Notes: generated by a model from the sequence alone, not told the origin. A stretch of DNA of 64,000 nucleotides from Rhizobium sp. CG5 (GCF_023701945.1 NZ_JABAEF010000014.1:124001-188000); one strand, 5' to 3'; positions 37,255-46,278 are shown, counted from the stretch's first letter. Numbers and translations are program-made.

Positions 37255-38534
37255 CGGCCGAACCTCGCAATGACAGGCTGCCGAGGGGATGAAGGCTGCT
37301 GGCTGAAATGATAGACAGCCCGCAACAGGACCAGGCTGTACCAGAAGATCTGGCTGTTCCACGCGGAGTTCGCCAGAATGGGAATCCACAGCAGGATCAG
37401 CGGCATGGTCTGTCTGTTCATGAAACGGAACAGAAAGGCATGACAAAACAACGCCGCTCCGAAGATGCCGCAGACCATCACATAGCCAGGGATGAACCCG
37501 GCCACGGCGACATCTTTTGCGACACCGACCAGATTGCCCTGAATATAGTGGGTGATAGCCTCATATCCGCCACCGAACCAGACGGAGGGATCGCCCAGGC
37601 TGGCACTCTGAAGGAAGATGATAAGCGGCATGACACGCAGTGCACCGCTATGATCGGCATGCACCATCGCAGTGATATCCATACTCGGCAGTGCGGTGAG
37701 GAACGCAATCACGCGATGAATGGATTCGACCTCGACTGTCTGTAGGAAGGGCCAGGCCAGTGCGAGTATGACGCTGCCGACCAGCAGCCAGCGCAATCGT
37801 AGCGCCATCACGATCGTGAGTGGCAGGATCGCGACCGCCAGGGAGCTTCCGGTCAGCAGGAGCGATACCGCAAATGCGAGAATTGTCGATTTTTCGCGTC
37901 GCCATATCATTCCGACGCTTGGTGCCGGACCGTTCCAGCGGGCGAGGATGAGGTAGGCGAGCAAGGTGAAGGCCACCGCACGGGCGGCATGCGACGGCTC
38001 GACACCGAGCGAATTGTAGCTCCACGCCTCTTTGGACAGAATGTGGTTCGGGACCGGAAGGCCCAGGCGGGAACAAGCCAGCTGTAGCACCGACACCAAG
38101 GCATAGGCCTGGACCAGCCGCCGCAGCAGAAGAAGAAGCCGCTGGCGCGTCACCGCCCCCGAACAAAGGGTCCCGCAAAAGGCAATGTAGGCAAGAACGA
38201 ACATGCCTGTGTAGCCAAGGCTCGAAAAATTGCTCGCCCCGCCATGAAAAAGCTCGACGACGATCAGGTACGCAACCACTGCCGCCGACCATCCGAGATC
38301 ATTGCCCATGGGCAGGCGGAGCATGACGATGACCGGCAGGGCGAACGCTGCCACGAGGATGACCAGCACATTGCGCTGGTCACTGAGGATGAAAGGCGAA
38401 AGCGCCGTGCCGAACACGACAAGAATAATGCAGGCAGTCACCCACTGCCGCGACACACGCAACCGATGATCGTCATGATGCCAAGCCTGCTGCGGAGCGG
38501 CTACGGCCATATAAGGATAGGAGCGCATCATCAT
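37251..38534 (-). CDS. Wzy-type polysaccharide polymerase (putative)
   Basis: 427-residue protein with about ten to twelve hydrophobic segments (examples: WVTACIILVVFGTALSPFIL, VLVILVAAFALPVIVML, ILAFAVSLLLTGSSLAVAIL). It has no strongly conserved motif, as is normal for Wzy; a large loop around residues 290-340 contains WFGGGYEAITHYIQGN. The assignment rests on topology and on its place between glycosyltransferases. Three ATG codons in a row occur at 38534, 38531 and 38528; the first forms an ATGA overlap with the upstream stop. Confidence 0.72.
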   Translation of the reverse strand: MMMRSYPYMAVAAPQQAWHHDDHRLRVSRQWVTACIILVVFGTALSPFILSDQRNVLVILVAAFALPVIVMLRLPMGNDLGWSAAVVAYLIVVELFHGGASNFSSLGYTGMFVLAYIAFCGTLCSGAVTRQRLLLLLRRLVQAYALVSVLQLACSRLGLPVPNHILSKEAWSYNSLGVEPSHAARAVAFTLLAYLILARWNGPAPSVGMIWRREKSTILAFAVSLLLTGSSLAVAILPLTIVMALRLRWLLVGSVILALAWPFLQTVEVESIHRVIAFLTALPSMDITAMVHADHSGALRVMPLIIFLQSASLGDPSVWFGGGYEAITHYIQGNLVGVAKDVAVAGFIPGYVMVCGIFGAALFCHAFLFRFMNRQTMPLILLWIPILANSAWNSQIFWYSLVLLRAVYHFSQQPSSPRQPVIARFGR

Positions 38535-39457
38535 ACCCCTCCCAAGACCCGGCTTTGCGCCCATGTCAGAGCAATGATCAGGCCATGTGACGCGGCAAGA
38601 GCAGCCCGGCGTATGCCGCCATATCCGAGATAACGGGCATGATAATATCTGCGGCTTCGGCTCCACAGCCGCTGACGCCGCACCGGATCGCCCTTGCTCG
38701 AAGGACGATGGGCATGGACGGCCTCGATATCGGCGACGTAGACTAGCCTTTGTCCGGCCTGGTTGGCCTGGGCTGCCAGAATGGCCTCTTCGCAGTAGAG
38801 AAAGACGGTCTGGTCGAAAAAACCGATATCCCGGAGGAAGGTACCGCGGATGAGAAAGCAGCAGCCACTCAACTTCGTGACGTTGACCCGTCTGCTGGAT
38901 GCTGCGCGTGGCCGGTCACGGCCCATGCCCCAAGCTGCAGCAATCATTCTTGCCGGCAGCAGCAATTCCTGCAGGAAACTCGGCTCAAACATCGGGTTCT
39001 CGTTCGCGCCGGAAAGATTGCGGATGGAAGAGCCCGCGATCGCGTTTCGGTCATCTCGAAAGAGCGCATCGGAGAGATTCACAAGATAATCGGGTGCGGC
39101 GATGCGAACATCGGGATTGATGATCAGAATGGCCGCGCAACCAATCGCGGTGGCAATCCTGGCCCCGATATTGTTCCCGGCCGAGTAGCCCGCATTCGTG
39201 CCGTTTTCGACAAAAAGGCCGTCGCCGCTACGGTAAAGGACAGGCAGAGCGGCACCGGCTTCAATCATGTGGCCGGACGGAAACACCGAACGGAATGCAG
39301 TGCGCATCCGTTCTCGGCGTGCGGCGTCGGACGCATTGTCGACGACGATGACGTCAAGCTGAATGCCCTCTTGGGCAGACAATCCCACCAGGCACGCCGG
39401 CAGATCGTCGTCGCTATTGTAGGTGAGGATGACGGCAGCCAATCTCGACATCGGCAT
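38531..39457 (-). CDS. Glycosyltransferase family 2 (rhamnosyltransferase-like)
   Basis: 308-residue GT-A enzyme with LAAVILTYNSDDDLPACL, VIVVDNASDA and the NPDVRIAAPDYL metal-site region; FFLYCEEAILAAQA-like VFLYCEEAIL is the base-containing motif. The pattern (NAGYSAGNNIGAR) is that of the rhamnosyltransferase-type GT2 group. It starts directly after the stop of the kinase-like gene and overlaps the polymerase. Confidence 0.86.
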   Translation of the reverse strand: MPMSRLAAVILTYNSDDDLPACLVGLSAQEGIQLDVIVVDNASDAARRERMRTAFRSVFPSGHMIEAGAALPVLYRSGDGLFVENGTNAGYSAGNNIGARIATAIGCAAILIINPDVRIAAPDYLVNLSDALFRDDRNAIAGSSIRNLSGANENPMFEPSFLQELLLPARMIAAAWGMGRDRPRAASSRRVNVTKLSGCCFLIRGTFLRDIGFFDQTVFLYCEEAILAAQANQAGQRLVYVADIEAVHAHRPSSKGDPVRRQRLWSRSRRYYHARYLGYGGIRRAALAASHGLIIALTWAQSRVLGGV

Positions 39458-40633
39458 CTAACCTCTCGCGTCCAAAAGAGCATCGATCAGGCGTGCCCGC
39501 GCTGGTGCGTCAGCCCAGCTGCAAGCATCCGCGCCGTTTTCCATCGCCCGATGAAGGTAAAAGGCGGCGTGAAGCAGCAAAGACATCAACACGGAGGCCT
39601 GGGCCGTGGCCCTGTCGCCCTGCAGGAGGGCTCTGGCAACCTGGTCGACCAGCGGATCAAGGATCAATCCAGGGTTTTCGGCCCCCCGCGCTGCGAGCAT
39701 GTAATGCACCAGATCATAACCGACGGGTCGATCTTCGGCGGCATATTCCCAGTCGAACACGTAGAGGCGATCCCTCAGGATAAAGCTGTTCCATGGGGTG
39801 AAATCGCCATGTGCAAGTGCGACCGGCATGATCGGCACGACAGGCTTCAGGCGCTCCAGACCACGGCCAAAACGACGTTTCCAATCGTCGGGCAGACGGG
39901 GGTCGCTGCCGATACTCTGAAGCTCCCGATAGGCACGTTCGGCGCCCGTGTTGCCGGTCCGCCGGACCATTTCGGCAAGGAAACGGAGATGCTCGCTTGC
40001 CACGCACATCGGACTTGCTACGCCGGCGACCTTGCGACTGTCGGTCACCAGTATCGACGGTTCTTCGCCCTCCGGGTCAGCGAAGGCCAACAGCTTCGGC
40101 ACTTCAGCGGTGGTCAATCGCAACGTCGCCATTCGGTCGAGCATTCGCGCCTCTTGCGACAGGTATGGCCTGACCGACGCGCGACGGCTGAGCTTTGCGT
40201 ATCCCAGGATGCCGCCATGTGCGTCCATAAGCTGGATGGCCGTCTTGCGGTGCGGACCATCCGTGCCGGTAAAATAGGAACAGGTCGCCAGCGCCGGCAG
40301 CACGCCGCCCGGCAGGCGGGGCAAGCGATCGAAACGGATCTGGCCCGATGCCCAGCCGGCGGTCAGGCCGAAGCGCAACGCCGTCCGGATCCACAGCCGC
40401 GCCAAACGTGCACTCGCCGAAGCCGGCTGGTACATGGCCATGGAGGCGCAGGACGCGCGTCCCTGTGCGGTTGGCAGTAGCCACCAGCGGGCATTGGTGC
40501 GGGCTCTAAGCAAACCATACGCAACACCGCCGGCAGTGACCGGAACAACGCCGACGGCCGCCATATCGCCGAGGAACTCCTCGAACGGTCCGACAGACAA
40601 TGGCTGGGAAAGATACAGGTCGAGGCTCACCAT
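39458..40633 (-). CDS. Aminoglycoside-phosphotransferase-fold kinase of the EPS locus
   Basis: 391-residue protein. The second half has the APH/choline-kinase catalytic loop ALAHGDFTPWNSFI (Asp-x4-Asn) and the metal-binding VFDWEYAAEDRPVGYDLVHY. The first ~130 residues are unusual and may hold a divergent glycine loop or bind an acceptor. Antibiotic resistance is unlikely given the site; phosphorylation of a sugar, polyol or lipid intermediate is more plausible. The start at 40633 overlaps the upstream glycosyltransferase stop by seven bases. Confidence 0.75.
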   Translation of the reverse strand: MVSLDLYLSQPLSVGPFEEFLGDMAAVGVVPVTAGGVAYGLLRARTNARWWLLPTAQGRASCASMAMYQPASASARLARLWIRTALRFGLTAGWASGQIRFDRLPRLPGGVLPALATCSYFTGTDGPHRKTAIQLMDAHGGILGYAKLSRRASVRPYLSQEARMLDRMATLRLTTAEVPKLLAFADPEGEEPSILVTDSRKVAGVASPMCVASEHLRFLAEMVRRTGNTGAERAYRELQSIGSDPRLPDDWKRRFGRGLERLKPVVPIMPVALAHGDFTPWNSFILRDRLYVFDWEYAAEDRPVGYDLVHYMLAARGAENPGLILDPLVDQVARALLQGDRATAQASVLMSLLLHAAFYLHRAMENGADACSWADAPARARLIDALLDARG

Positions 40634-41637
40634 ATCCCCCTGTAGTCGCGCAGCGCACTGGCCGGGCCGGTGGCAAGAGCCCAGTAATCCGGATCGACGA
40701 GTCCCCGCAGCATGCCCTTGAGGCTGCGCTCGCGGCGCAGGCTCTCTCGGGCTTCCAAAAACGCGATCTTCCGGTCGAAGCAAGCAAGCGAGATGGTAAC
40801 GTCCCGTCCCGTCAGCGAAGCGGCACTCAGGACGTTATTCCGGACGTTTCGCAGAGCCGCGATCAGCGCCGCTGCCCTGGATTGTGCCTTGAGCATGCGG
40901 GACTGAGCGTTGGTATCAACACCGCCCAGCACAACACTCGCCTGTAGATCGTGGCGTCTGTAGCGCACCAACTGTTCGGGCAGCGCCACGCCGGGCAGCC
41001 CCAAGGCCGAGGCATGCAGCGCAAACCATGTGTCGTGGGTCATGCCGGCAGGGTCGCAGTCGATCTCCTGGAAAAGCGTCAGGACGTCGCGCCGGAAGGC
41101 GCAGGCCATGCCGTAGACGAAATTGCCGCCGGTCAACATGGTGCCGAGGGGATCGCGGCGAAAGGCTGCGCGCCGACGAGGCGAAAACCGCGCCAGTTCC
41201 CAGAGCGACGTGTCGAGATCGCCGGCCCGTGCACTGAACTGGGACGCGTCGCAGAACACAAACCCGCTTTGAGGCAGAGCGTCGAGGACGTCCTGGCATG
41301 CCTCGATCTTGCGCGGAAGCCAGATATCGTCCTGATCGCAAAAGAAGACGGTATCACCGCGGCAATGCTCCAATGCCGCCTGAAAAGCCGCGTTAACACC
41401 GCGATTGTCGGCACCCTCCAATATCTGCACGTCAAACGGTGCCTCAGCAGCGATCTGACGGAGAAGGGCTTGGGTTCCATCACTGGAGGCATCGTCATAG
41501 ACGACAAGTTCATCCGGCAAGCGTGTCTGGGCAAACAGGCTGTAGACCTGTTCACGCAGATAGGCCGCACCGTTATAGGTCGCCATGGCGACCGAGACGC
41601 GCCCCTGCCGCTTGCGTGGTGTTTCGCTCAGGAGCAT
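40627..41637 (-). CDS. Glycosyltransferase family 2 (third)
   Basis: 336-residue GT-A enzyme with VSVAMATYNGAAYLREQV, VVYDDASSDGT, FFCDQDDIWLP (the metal-binding DQDD) and GMTHDTWFALHAS. This is the EpsE/RfbF-like type. The start at 41637 begins the conserved region and overlaps the acyltransferase by ten bases; the longer frame upstream lies within that gene. Confidence 0.88.
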   Translation of the reverse strand: MLLSETPRKRQGRVSVAMATYNGAAYLREQVYSLFAQTRLPDELVVYDDASSDGTQALLRQIAAEAPFDVQILEGADNRGVNAAFQAALEHCRGDTVFFCDQDDIWLPRKIEACQDVLDALPQSGFVFCDASQFSARAGDLDTSLWELARFSPRRRAAFRRDPLGTMLTGGNFVYGMACAFRRDVLTLFQEIDCDPAGMTHDTWFALHASALGLPGVALPEQLVRYRRHDLQASVVLGGVDTNAQSRMLKAQSRAAALIAALRNVRNNVLSAASLTGRDVTISLACFDRKIAFLEARESLRRERSLKGMLRGLVDPDYWALATGPASALRDYRGIW

Positions 41638-42503
41638 GAGGCCTCCTGGGCGGCTTTCCGAACGCAGAAGGCTTCGACATCCTGCGTTTCGAGATCCAGC
41701 ACAAAAGCATCGCCGCCATTGGCGTAATGACGGTGGAGCGCCGTCTCCGATGCTCGGTTGAAGACCCTTCGGACATCCGTCTTCAACAGGCGCGCAGGTA
41801 TGCCGCCCATAACGGAGAATGGCGGAACACTGCCGGTATAGTCTTTGGACAGCACACTGTAGGAAGACGCAACGATGATGTCGTCGGGGGTCACCGTGCC
41901 CTTCTTGAGCACACTGCGACTGCCGATCCAGTTCCGCGCACCGATGATGATCGCTGCCTTGCAATCGCCAGCCCTGCCGGTTTGCGTATCGAGCACATAG
42001 TGAAAATCATCGTCGGCTATCGTCGTCTGGTAGGCGATACCCGTCAGCGCGCCGATACGCACACAGTGGCTGGCATAGATGAAGACATTTTCGCGGATGC
42101 GGGCGCGCGCGCCGATCTCGAGCAGCCCCTGGGGACCGATATAGAGATCGCAGCCCTGCATGATGGTGACGCCCTCGTGGAAAACGATGCGGCCGAGATT
42201 GCGGATATTGGTAACGCCCTGTCCGCGGTCTTCACGCTTTCCGATCCGCACCATGCCACGCCTTACCGGGCCGACGATCTCGACCCGGCCGGACAGGCTG
42301 GAAAACTGCGTATGACGATAGATGTAGACCGGCAGCTTCACCGCGACGGAGACGGGCATGCTGCGCAGGTTGAAATACACGGTCCTGGTCCAACTGACAC
42401 GGAATGGCCAGAGACGGCTTTCCAGCGTCGAGAAGACCCGATTGAGGAAGGACTTCGCAGCCGGCGTTTGATTTTCGCCTATGGTGGGCGTGTGGATGGT
42501 CAT
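41628..42503 (-). CDS. Hexapeptide-repeat acyltransferase
   Basis: 291-residue left-handed beta-helix acyltransferase, probably an O-acetyltransferase for the polymer. The repeats are seen as IGPQGLLEIGARARIRENVFI and AIIIGARNWIGSRSVLKKGTVTPDDIIVASSYSVLS; the C-terminus includes FSVMGGIPARLLKTDVRRVF as in maltose/serine-acetyltransferase-like enzymes. ATG 42503 overlaps the wzx stop in an ATGA junction. Confidence 0.85.
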   Translation of the reverse strand: MTIHTPTIGENQTPAAKSFLNRVFSTLESRLWPFRVSWTRTVYFNLRSMPVSVAVKLPVYIYRHTQFSSLSGRVEIVGPVRRGMVRIGKREDRGQGVTNIRNLGRIVFHEGVTIMQGCDLYIGPQGLLEIGARARIRENVFIYASHCVRIGALTGIAYQTTIADDDFHYVLDTQTGRAGDCKAAIIIGARNWIGSRSVLKKGTVTPDDIIVASSYSVLSKDYTGSVPPFSVMGGIPARLLKTDVRRVFNRASETALHRHYANGGDAFVLDLETQDVEAFCVRKAAQEASCS

Positions 42504-44128
42504 GCAGGCCTCCCGCCGACATTGAGCCGGTTGCGTATCGCCTGTCTCATCTGTCTTCGTTCGACGGCGGACACACCGAAAAAATAAACGGCTACGAGCG
42601 TGACGACGCCAGTTGCCACCAGGCCCGCGAACTCGGTCAATTGGCTCTGGGAAGAGACAATCCGTATGGCCCAACCCGAGGAAAGGGATACGGCGCCAAT
42701 CGCCGCGGCAGGCAACACGACGGCGCCAAGGAAGCGTCCGATATCCAGCCCGACGAGGCGGCGCAGAATGACAAGTCGAACGCCAAGAGCGAGGCAGGAC
42801 AGACCCAGCAGCAGTTGGAAAACCGACAGCAGCCCGGCCCCGAAAGTGAGCAGAAGGTAGCCCAGAGGGATAGCACTGAGCATCACAGCACTGACCAGAG
42901 CCTGATAAAGGCGAATGGTTCCGGTGGCCTGGGCCGCAGCCATGAGCGGAAAGGAAAAGCTGTTGACCAGGGCAGTCAGCAGCAGAAGGCGCGTGATATC
43001 GCCAGCGTGATCGGGCACGGACGTCAGCCAGAATGCCAGCACCAGTTCGACGCTTGAGATGATCGGCGCTGTCAACACCAGCATGAGCAGGAACGAGTAA
43101 CGGGCACTCTGCTCCACAAGCGCATGAAATCGCTCATGATCGCCAGCCGCATGGGCCTTGACGATCGGAGGATTGGAGGTGATCTGAAGATTGGAACCGA
43201 GCGTCGAGGTGGCATTGGTCACCTGCAACGCGATATTCTGCGCCGCATTTGCAAGCGGGCCGAAAAACAGGTTAAGCAGAATGCCGACGCCCTGGATATT
43301 GAGTACCAATGCGGCTGCGCCCAGAATACTCCAGCCGGCAAACCCGCTGAGACTGGAATGAAGCGCACGGTCTCGGCAGACGCGATAGCGGCAGGAAGGA
43401 AAGCCCTGTACGCAGTAGACCACCTTGGCGACGGTCACCAGCAAGGTCACGCCGAACATCAGCGCTGCGAATAATTCCAGCAGGTCACCGCTTCCTGCGA
43501 TCAAGATCCACGCTACCGACAGGCGCAGCACGGCGTGCAGGATATCAAAGACGGCATAGGCGGTGAACCGCTCGAACGCCACCAATGTGGCGTTATAGGG
43601 AACCTGAATGATGGTCAGAGCCGTTGCAAAGACCGCATAGTGAAACGCCACCCTGGCCGCATCCATGCGCACACCGGGGATCACCAGATACGTATTGAGC
43701 AACCACAGGCCGACGATTTCCGAAACCAGAATGGTCAGCAGCGCAATGGCAACATGGATCTGCAGTGACGTGCAGAAAACCGAACGCAGGCGCTCGTGAT
43801 CCCGACCGGTCAGTTCGACGTTCAGGAAACGTTGCGTGCTGGTTGCCAGCGCCGAATTCAAGAACGAGATGACGAGAGTCACGCCCGCCACGGCAAAATA
43901 GATCCCATAGTCAACGGCACCCAATTCGGCGAGAACGATGCGCGAAGAATAGAGGGATACGGACATGGTCAAAACGGTCCGCAGACTCATGATCAGGGTG
44001 TTCGCCGCCAGCGAACGCGTTTTTGTCTTCGGCTGGCTTCCAGCCCGATCCATGTGCAAGGTCTCGATCGTTCCGGACCCGGAAACCGCGGCTTGCCGTC
44101 CTGCAATGCTCGACTGCCCCAGGCTCAT
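42500..44128 (-). CDS. Lipid-linked oligosaccharide flippase (Wzx-like)
   Basis: 542-residue integral membrane protein with about fourteen hydrophobic segments, of the MOP/polysaccharide transporter type. The start region includes LAANTLIMSLRTVLTMSVSLYSSRIVLAELG, which resembles helix 1 of Wzx proteins, and VDYGIYFAVAGVTLVISFLNSALATSTQRFLN. It moves the undecaprenyl-linked repeat unit to the periplasmic side. Start 44128 was chosen for its GGGAGA site and because it forms an ATGA junction with the small ORF just upstream. Confidence 0.87.
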   Translation of the reverse strand: MSLGQSSIAGRQAAVSGSGTIETLHMDRAGSQPKTKTRSLAANTLIMSLRTVLTMSVSLYSSRIVLAELGAVDYGIYFAVAGVTLVISFLNSALATSTQRFLNVELTGRDHERLRSVFCTSLQIHVAIALLTILVSEIVGLWLLNTYLVIPGVRMDAARVAFHYAVFATALTIIQVPYNATLVAFERFTAYAVFDILHAVLRLSVAWILIAGSGDLLELFAALMFGVTLLVTVAKVVYCVQGFPSCRYRVCRDRALHSSLSGFAGWSILGAAALVLNIQGVGILLNLFFGPLANAAQNIALQVTNATSTLGSNLQITSNPPIVKAHAAGDHERFHALVEQSARYSFLLMLVLTAPIISSVELVLAFWLTSVPDHAGDITRLLLLTALVNSFSFPLMAAAQATGTIRLYQALVSAVMLSAIPLGYLLLTFGAGLLSVFQLLLGLSCLALGVRLVILRRLVGLDIGRFLGAVVLPAAAIGAVSLSSGWAIRIVSSQSQLTEFAGLVATGVVTLVAVYFFGVSAVERRQMRQAIRNRLNVGGRPA

Positions 44129-44250
44129 GTGCGCATATCTCCCGCTGGTGAGAGAGTCTCGCACCGCAGTCCTCGCGGTTCGCCAGCGACAAGCAGCGTG
44201 TGCGAACGGCGATCAACCTGCCCCGGAATGACTTCCGTCCCGACGATCAT
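44125..44250 (-). CDS. Small ORF (41 aa) bridging rfbA and wzx
   Basis: This 41-codon frame fills the gap between rfbA and wzx exactly. Its ATG overlaps the rfbA stop as ATGA (44250-44247), and its TGA overlaps the wzx ATG as ATGA (44128-44125). It starts MIVGTEVIPGQVDRRSHTLL and ends SPAGDMRT. It contains no recognisable domain, signal peptide or membrane segment. Its 3' end holds the GGGAGA site used for wzx. It could be a true microprotein or a device to carry ribosomes from rfbA to wzx. Confidence 0.5.
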   Translation of the reverse strand: MIVGTEVIPGQVDRRSHTLLVAGEPRGLRCETLSPAGDMRT

Positions 44251-45119
44251 TGCAGAAGCCCCGCGAGATAATCACCGTAGTCGTTCTTGCCGAACAGCGT
44301 GATGCGCGCGCCGAGCCCGTCCCTGTCGATCCAGCCTCGTTCGTAGGCGATCTCGTCAGGCGATCCGACCTGCAATCCCTGCCGGCTCTGCAGTGTGCGA
44401 ACGAAGTTGCCCGCATCCAGCAGGCTGGAATGGGTGCCGGTGTCAAACCATGCATAACCGCGCCCCATTTTCTGCACCGTCAGCGTTTCTTCCGCGAGGT
44501 ACATTTCAAGGACTGAGATGATCTCGACCTCGCCGCGGGCCGAAGGCTTTACCGCGCGTGCTTTGGCAGGAGCGGTTCCGTCCATGAAATAGAGCCCGGT
44601 GACCGCATAGTCGGACAGCGGCTTCTGCGGCTTTTCGACGATGCTGGAGACGCGGTCTTCTGCATCGAACGACACCACGCCATAGCGTTGCGGGTCCGAT
44701 ACACGATATCCAAAGACCGTCGCGCCGCCGGCCTGGGCCGAAGCCTCCGCAAGCAGGTGGGGCAGTCCATGGCCGAAGAACACATTATCGCCCAGGACCA
44801 TCACGGACGGGGCGCCGTTGAGGAATTCCTCGGCGAGGATATAGGCCTGCGCAAGGCCATCCGGCGATGGCTGCTCTATCCAGGTGAACTCAACACCCCA
44901 CTGGCTGCCATCCCCCAAGGCCCGCTGGAACTGATCGCGGTCGTGCGGGGTGGTGATGATGGCAATTTCCCGGATACCGGCCAGCATCAGCACAGAAATG
45001 GGATAGTAGATCATCGGCTTGTCGTAGAGCGGCAGCAATTGTTTCGACAGACCGACAGTAATCGGATAGAGCCGCGTGCCCGACCCGCCAGCGAGGATGA
45101 TGCCTTTACGTAGCGTCAT
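44247..45119 (-). CDS. rfbA: Glucose-1-phosphate thymidylyltransferase
   Basis: 290-residue enzyme for the first step of dTDP-L-rhamnose synthesis. The nucleotide-binding motif GGSGTRLYPIT at residues ~10-20, KQLLPLYDKPMIYYP, LGDNVFFGHG and VEKPQKPLSDYAVTGLYF are intact, giving the usual RmlA length. A GGAG site for its ATG lies inside the end of the small ORF upstream, whose stop overlaps the start codon. Confidence 0.96.
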   Translation of the reverse strand: MTLRKGIILAGGSGTRLYPITVGLSKQLLPLYDKPMIYYPISVLMLAGIREIAIITTPHDRDQFQRALGDGSQWGVEFTWIEQPSPDGLAQAYILAEEFLNGAPSVMVLGDNVFFGHGLPHLLAEASAQAGGATVFGYRVSDPQRYGVVSFDAEDRVSSIVEKPQKPLSDYAVTGLYFMDGTAPAKARAVKPSARGEVEIISVLEMYLAEETLTVQKMGRGYAWFDTGTHSSLLDAGNFVRTLQSRQGLQVGSPDEIAYERGWIDRDGLGARITLFGKNDYGDYLAGLLQ

Positions 45120-45232
45120 GAAAACACTCCAGAATCGAGCGATGTAATGATTGCGTTTGAAAACCGCTCCGGTTCGATGTCGCGCAATAGGCGAGACAGG
45201 CTTTCAGCCTTTGCGAAAGCAGCCTCGGTCAT
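45116..45232 (-). CDS. Small ORF (38 aa) bridging rfbB and rfbA
   Basis: A 38-codon frame occupies the whole 109-base rfbB-rfbA gap. Its ATG overlaps the rfbB stop as ATGA (45232-45229), and its stop overlaps the rfbA ATG as ATGA (45119-45116). It starts MTEAAFAKAESLSRLLRDIE and ends SLDSGVFS; a single amphipathic helix is likely in the first 20 residues. No family is recognised. GC at third positions is about 50%, lower than in the surrounding enzyme genes, so selection on protein sequence is not proven. Confidence 0.55.
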   Translation of the reverse strand: MTEAAFAKAESLSRLLRDIEPERFSNAIITSLDSGVFS

Positions 45233-46278
45233 GCGACGATCCCCAGCCGTCTGGTCGTCTCACCGCGGGCCTGCAGCGGTCGCCACCAGGCTTCGTTGTC
45301 GAGATACCATTGGACCGTTTTCTCCAGTCCCTGCTCAATCGTCACCGATGGTTCCCAGTCCAGGGCCGTGCGAATTCGCGACGCATCGATAGCGTAGCGG
45401 GCGTCATGGCCCGGCCGGTCGGTGACGAAAACAATCTGATTGGCGTAGCTGCCACTCGCCTTCGGGCATTTCGCATCGAGAATGGCGCACAGTGTACGCA
45501 CGAGCTCGAGATTGGTGCGCTCGTTTGCGCCGCCGATATTGTAGCTGGAGCCGACGTCGCCCTTTCCGACCACCGTCAACAGCGCATCGGCATGATCCTC
45601 GACATAGAGCCAGTCACGCACATTCGAGCCGTCGCCGTAGATCGGAAGGCTTTCACCCGCCAAGGCCCGGAGAATGACGACCGGGATCAGCTTTTCCGGG
45701 AAATGAAACGGGCCATAGTTGTTGGAACAATTGGTAATCAGGACGGGCAGGCCGTAGGTCTCGTGCCAGGCCCGCACGAGGTGATCGGAGGCTGCCTTTG
45801 ATGCGGAATAGGGACTGCGTGGCTCATACGGCGAGCTTTCGGTGAACTTGATGCCAGGATCGGCCGGAAGAGAACCAAAAACCTCGTCCGTGCTGATATG
45901 ATGAAACCGGAAATCGCTCGGCCTGCCGCTGCGCACCCAGTAGGAACGGGCGGCTTCCAGCATGCTGAAAGTACCGAGAATGTTAGTGTTGACGAACGTA
46001 CCAGGTCCGTCGATGGAGCGATCCACATGGGATTCCGCGGCCAGATGCATCACCGCATCGGGTTCGTATGTTTCGAAAACGCGATCAAGCTCCGGCCTGT
46101 CGAGGATGTTGACGTGCTCGAAGGCATAGAGGGCGCTACGGGCCACGCACTCCACATTCTTCAGGCATGCCGCATAGGTCAATGCATCGACATTGATCAC
46201 AAAATGTCCCCTGGAAACGGCAAGGCGCACGACAGCCGATCCAATGAACCCTGCCCCTCCTGTCACAAGTAGCCTCAT
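45229..46278 (-). CDS. rfbB: dTDP-glucose 4,6-dehydratase
   Basis: 349-residue extended short-chain dehydratase making dTDP-4-keto-6-deoxyglucose. The NAD+ motif GGAGFIGSAVVRL is at the start; HLAAESHVDRSIDGP, the STDEVFGSL active-site strand, and catalytic YSASKAASD (Tyr-x3-Lys) follow. ATG 46278 shares one base with the stop of a 61-codon ORF (TGATG) and follows GGGAG. Confidence 0.96.
   Translation of the reverse strand: MRLLVTGGAGFIGSAVVRLAVSRGHFVINVDALTYAACLKNVECVARSALYAFEHVNILDRPELDRVFETYEPDAVMHLAAESHVDRSIDGPGTFVNTNILGTFSMLEAARSYWVRSGRPSDFRFHHISTDEVFGSLPADPGIKFTESSPYEPRSPYSASKAASDHLVRAWHETYGLPVLITNCSNNYGPFHFPEKLIPVVILRALAGESLPIYGDGSNVRDWLYVEDHADALLTVVGKGDVGSSYNIGGANERTNLELVRTLCAILDAKCPKASGSYANQIVFVTDRPGHDARYAIDASRIRTALDWEPSVTIEQGLEKTVQWYLDNEAWWRPLQARGETTRRLGIVA

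Noticed and set aside
38750..40480. 576-codon rightward frame opposite the polysaccharide genes
   Set aside because: It covers two genes with clear transferase and kinase motifs on the other strand and has no motif of its own.
39458..40633. Aminoglycoside resistance gene
   Set aside because: Only the kinase fold motifs are shared; the N-terminus and operon place point to polysaccharide metabolism.
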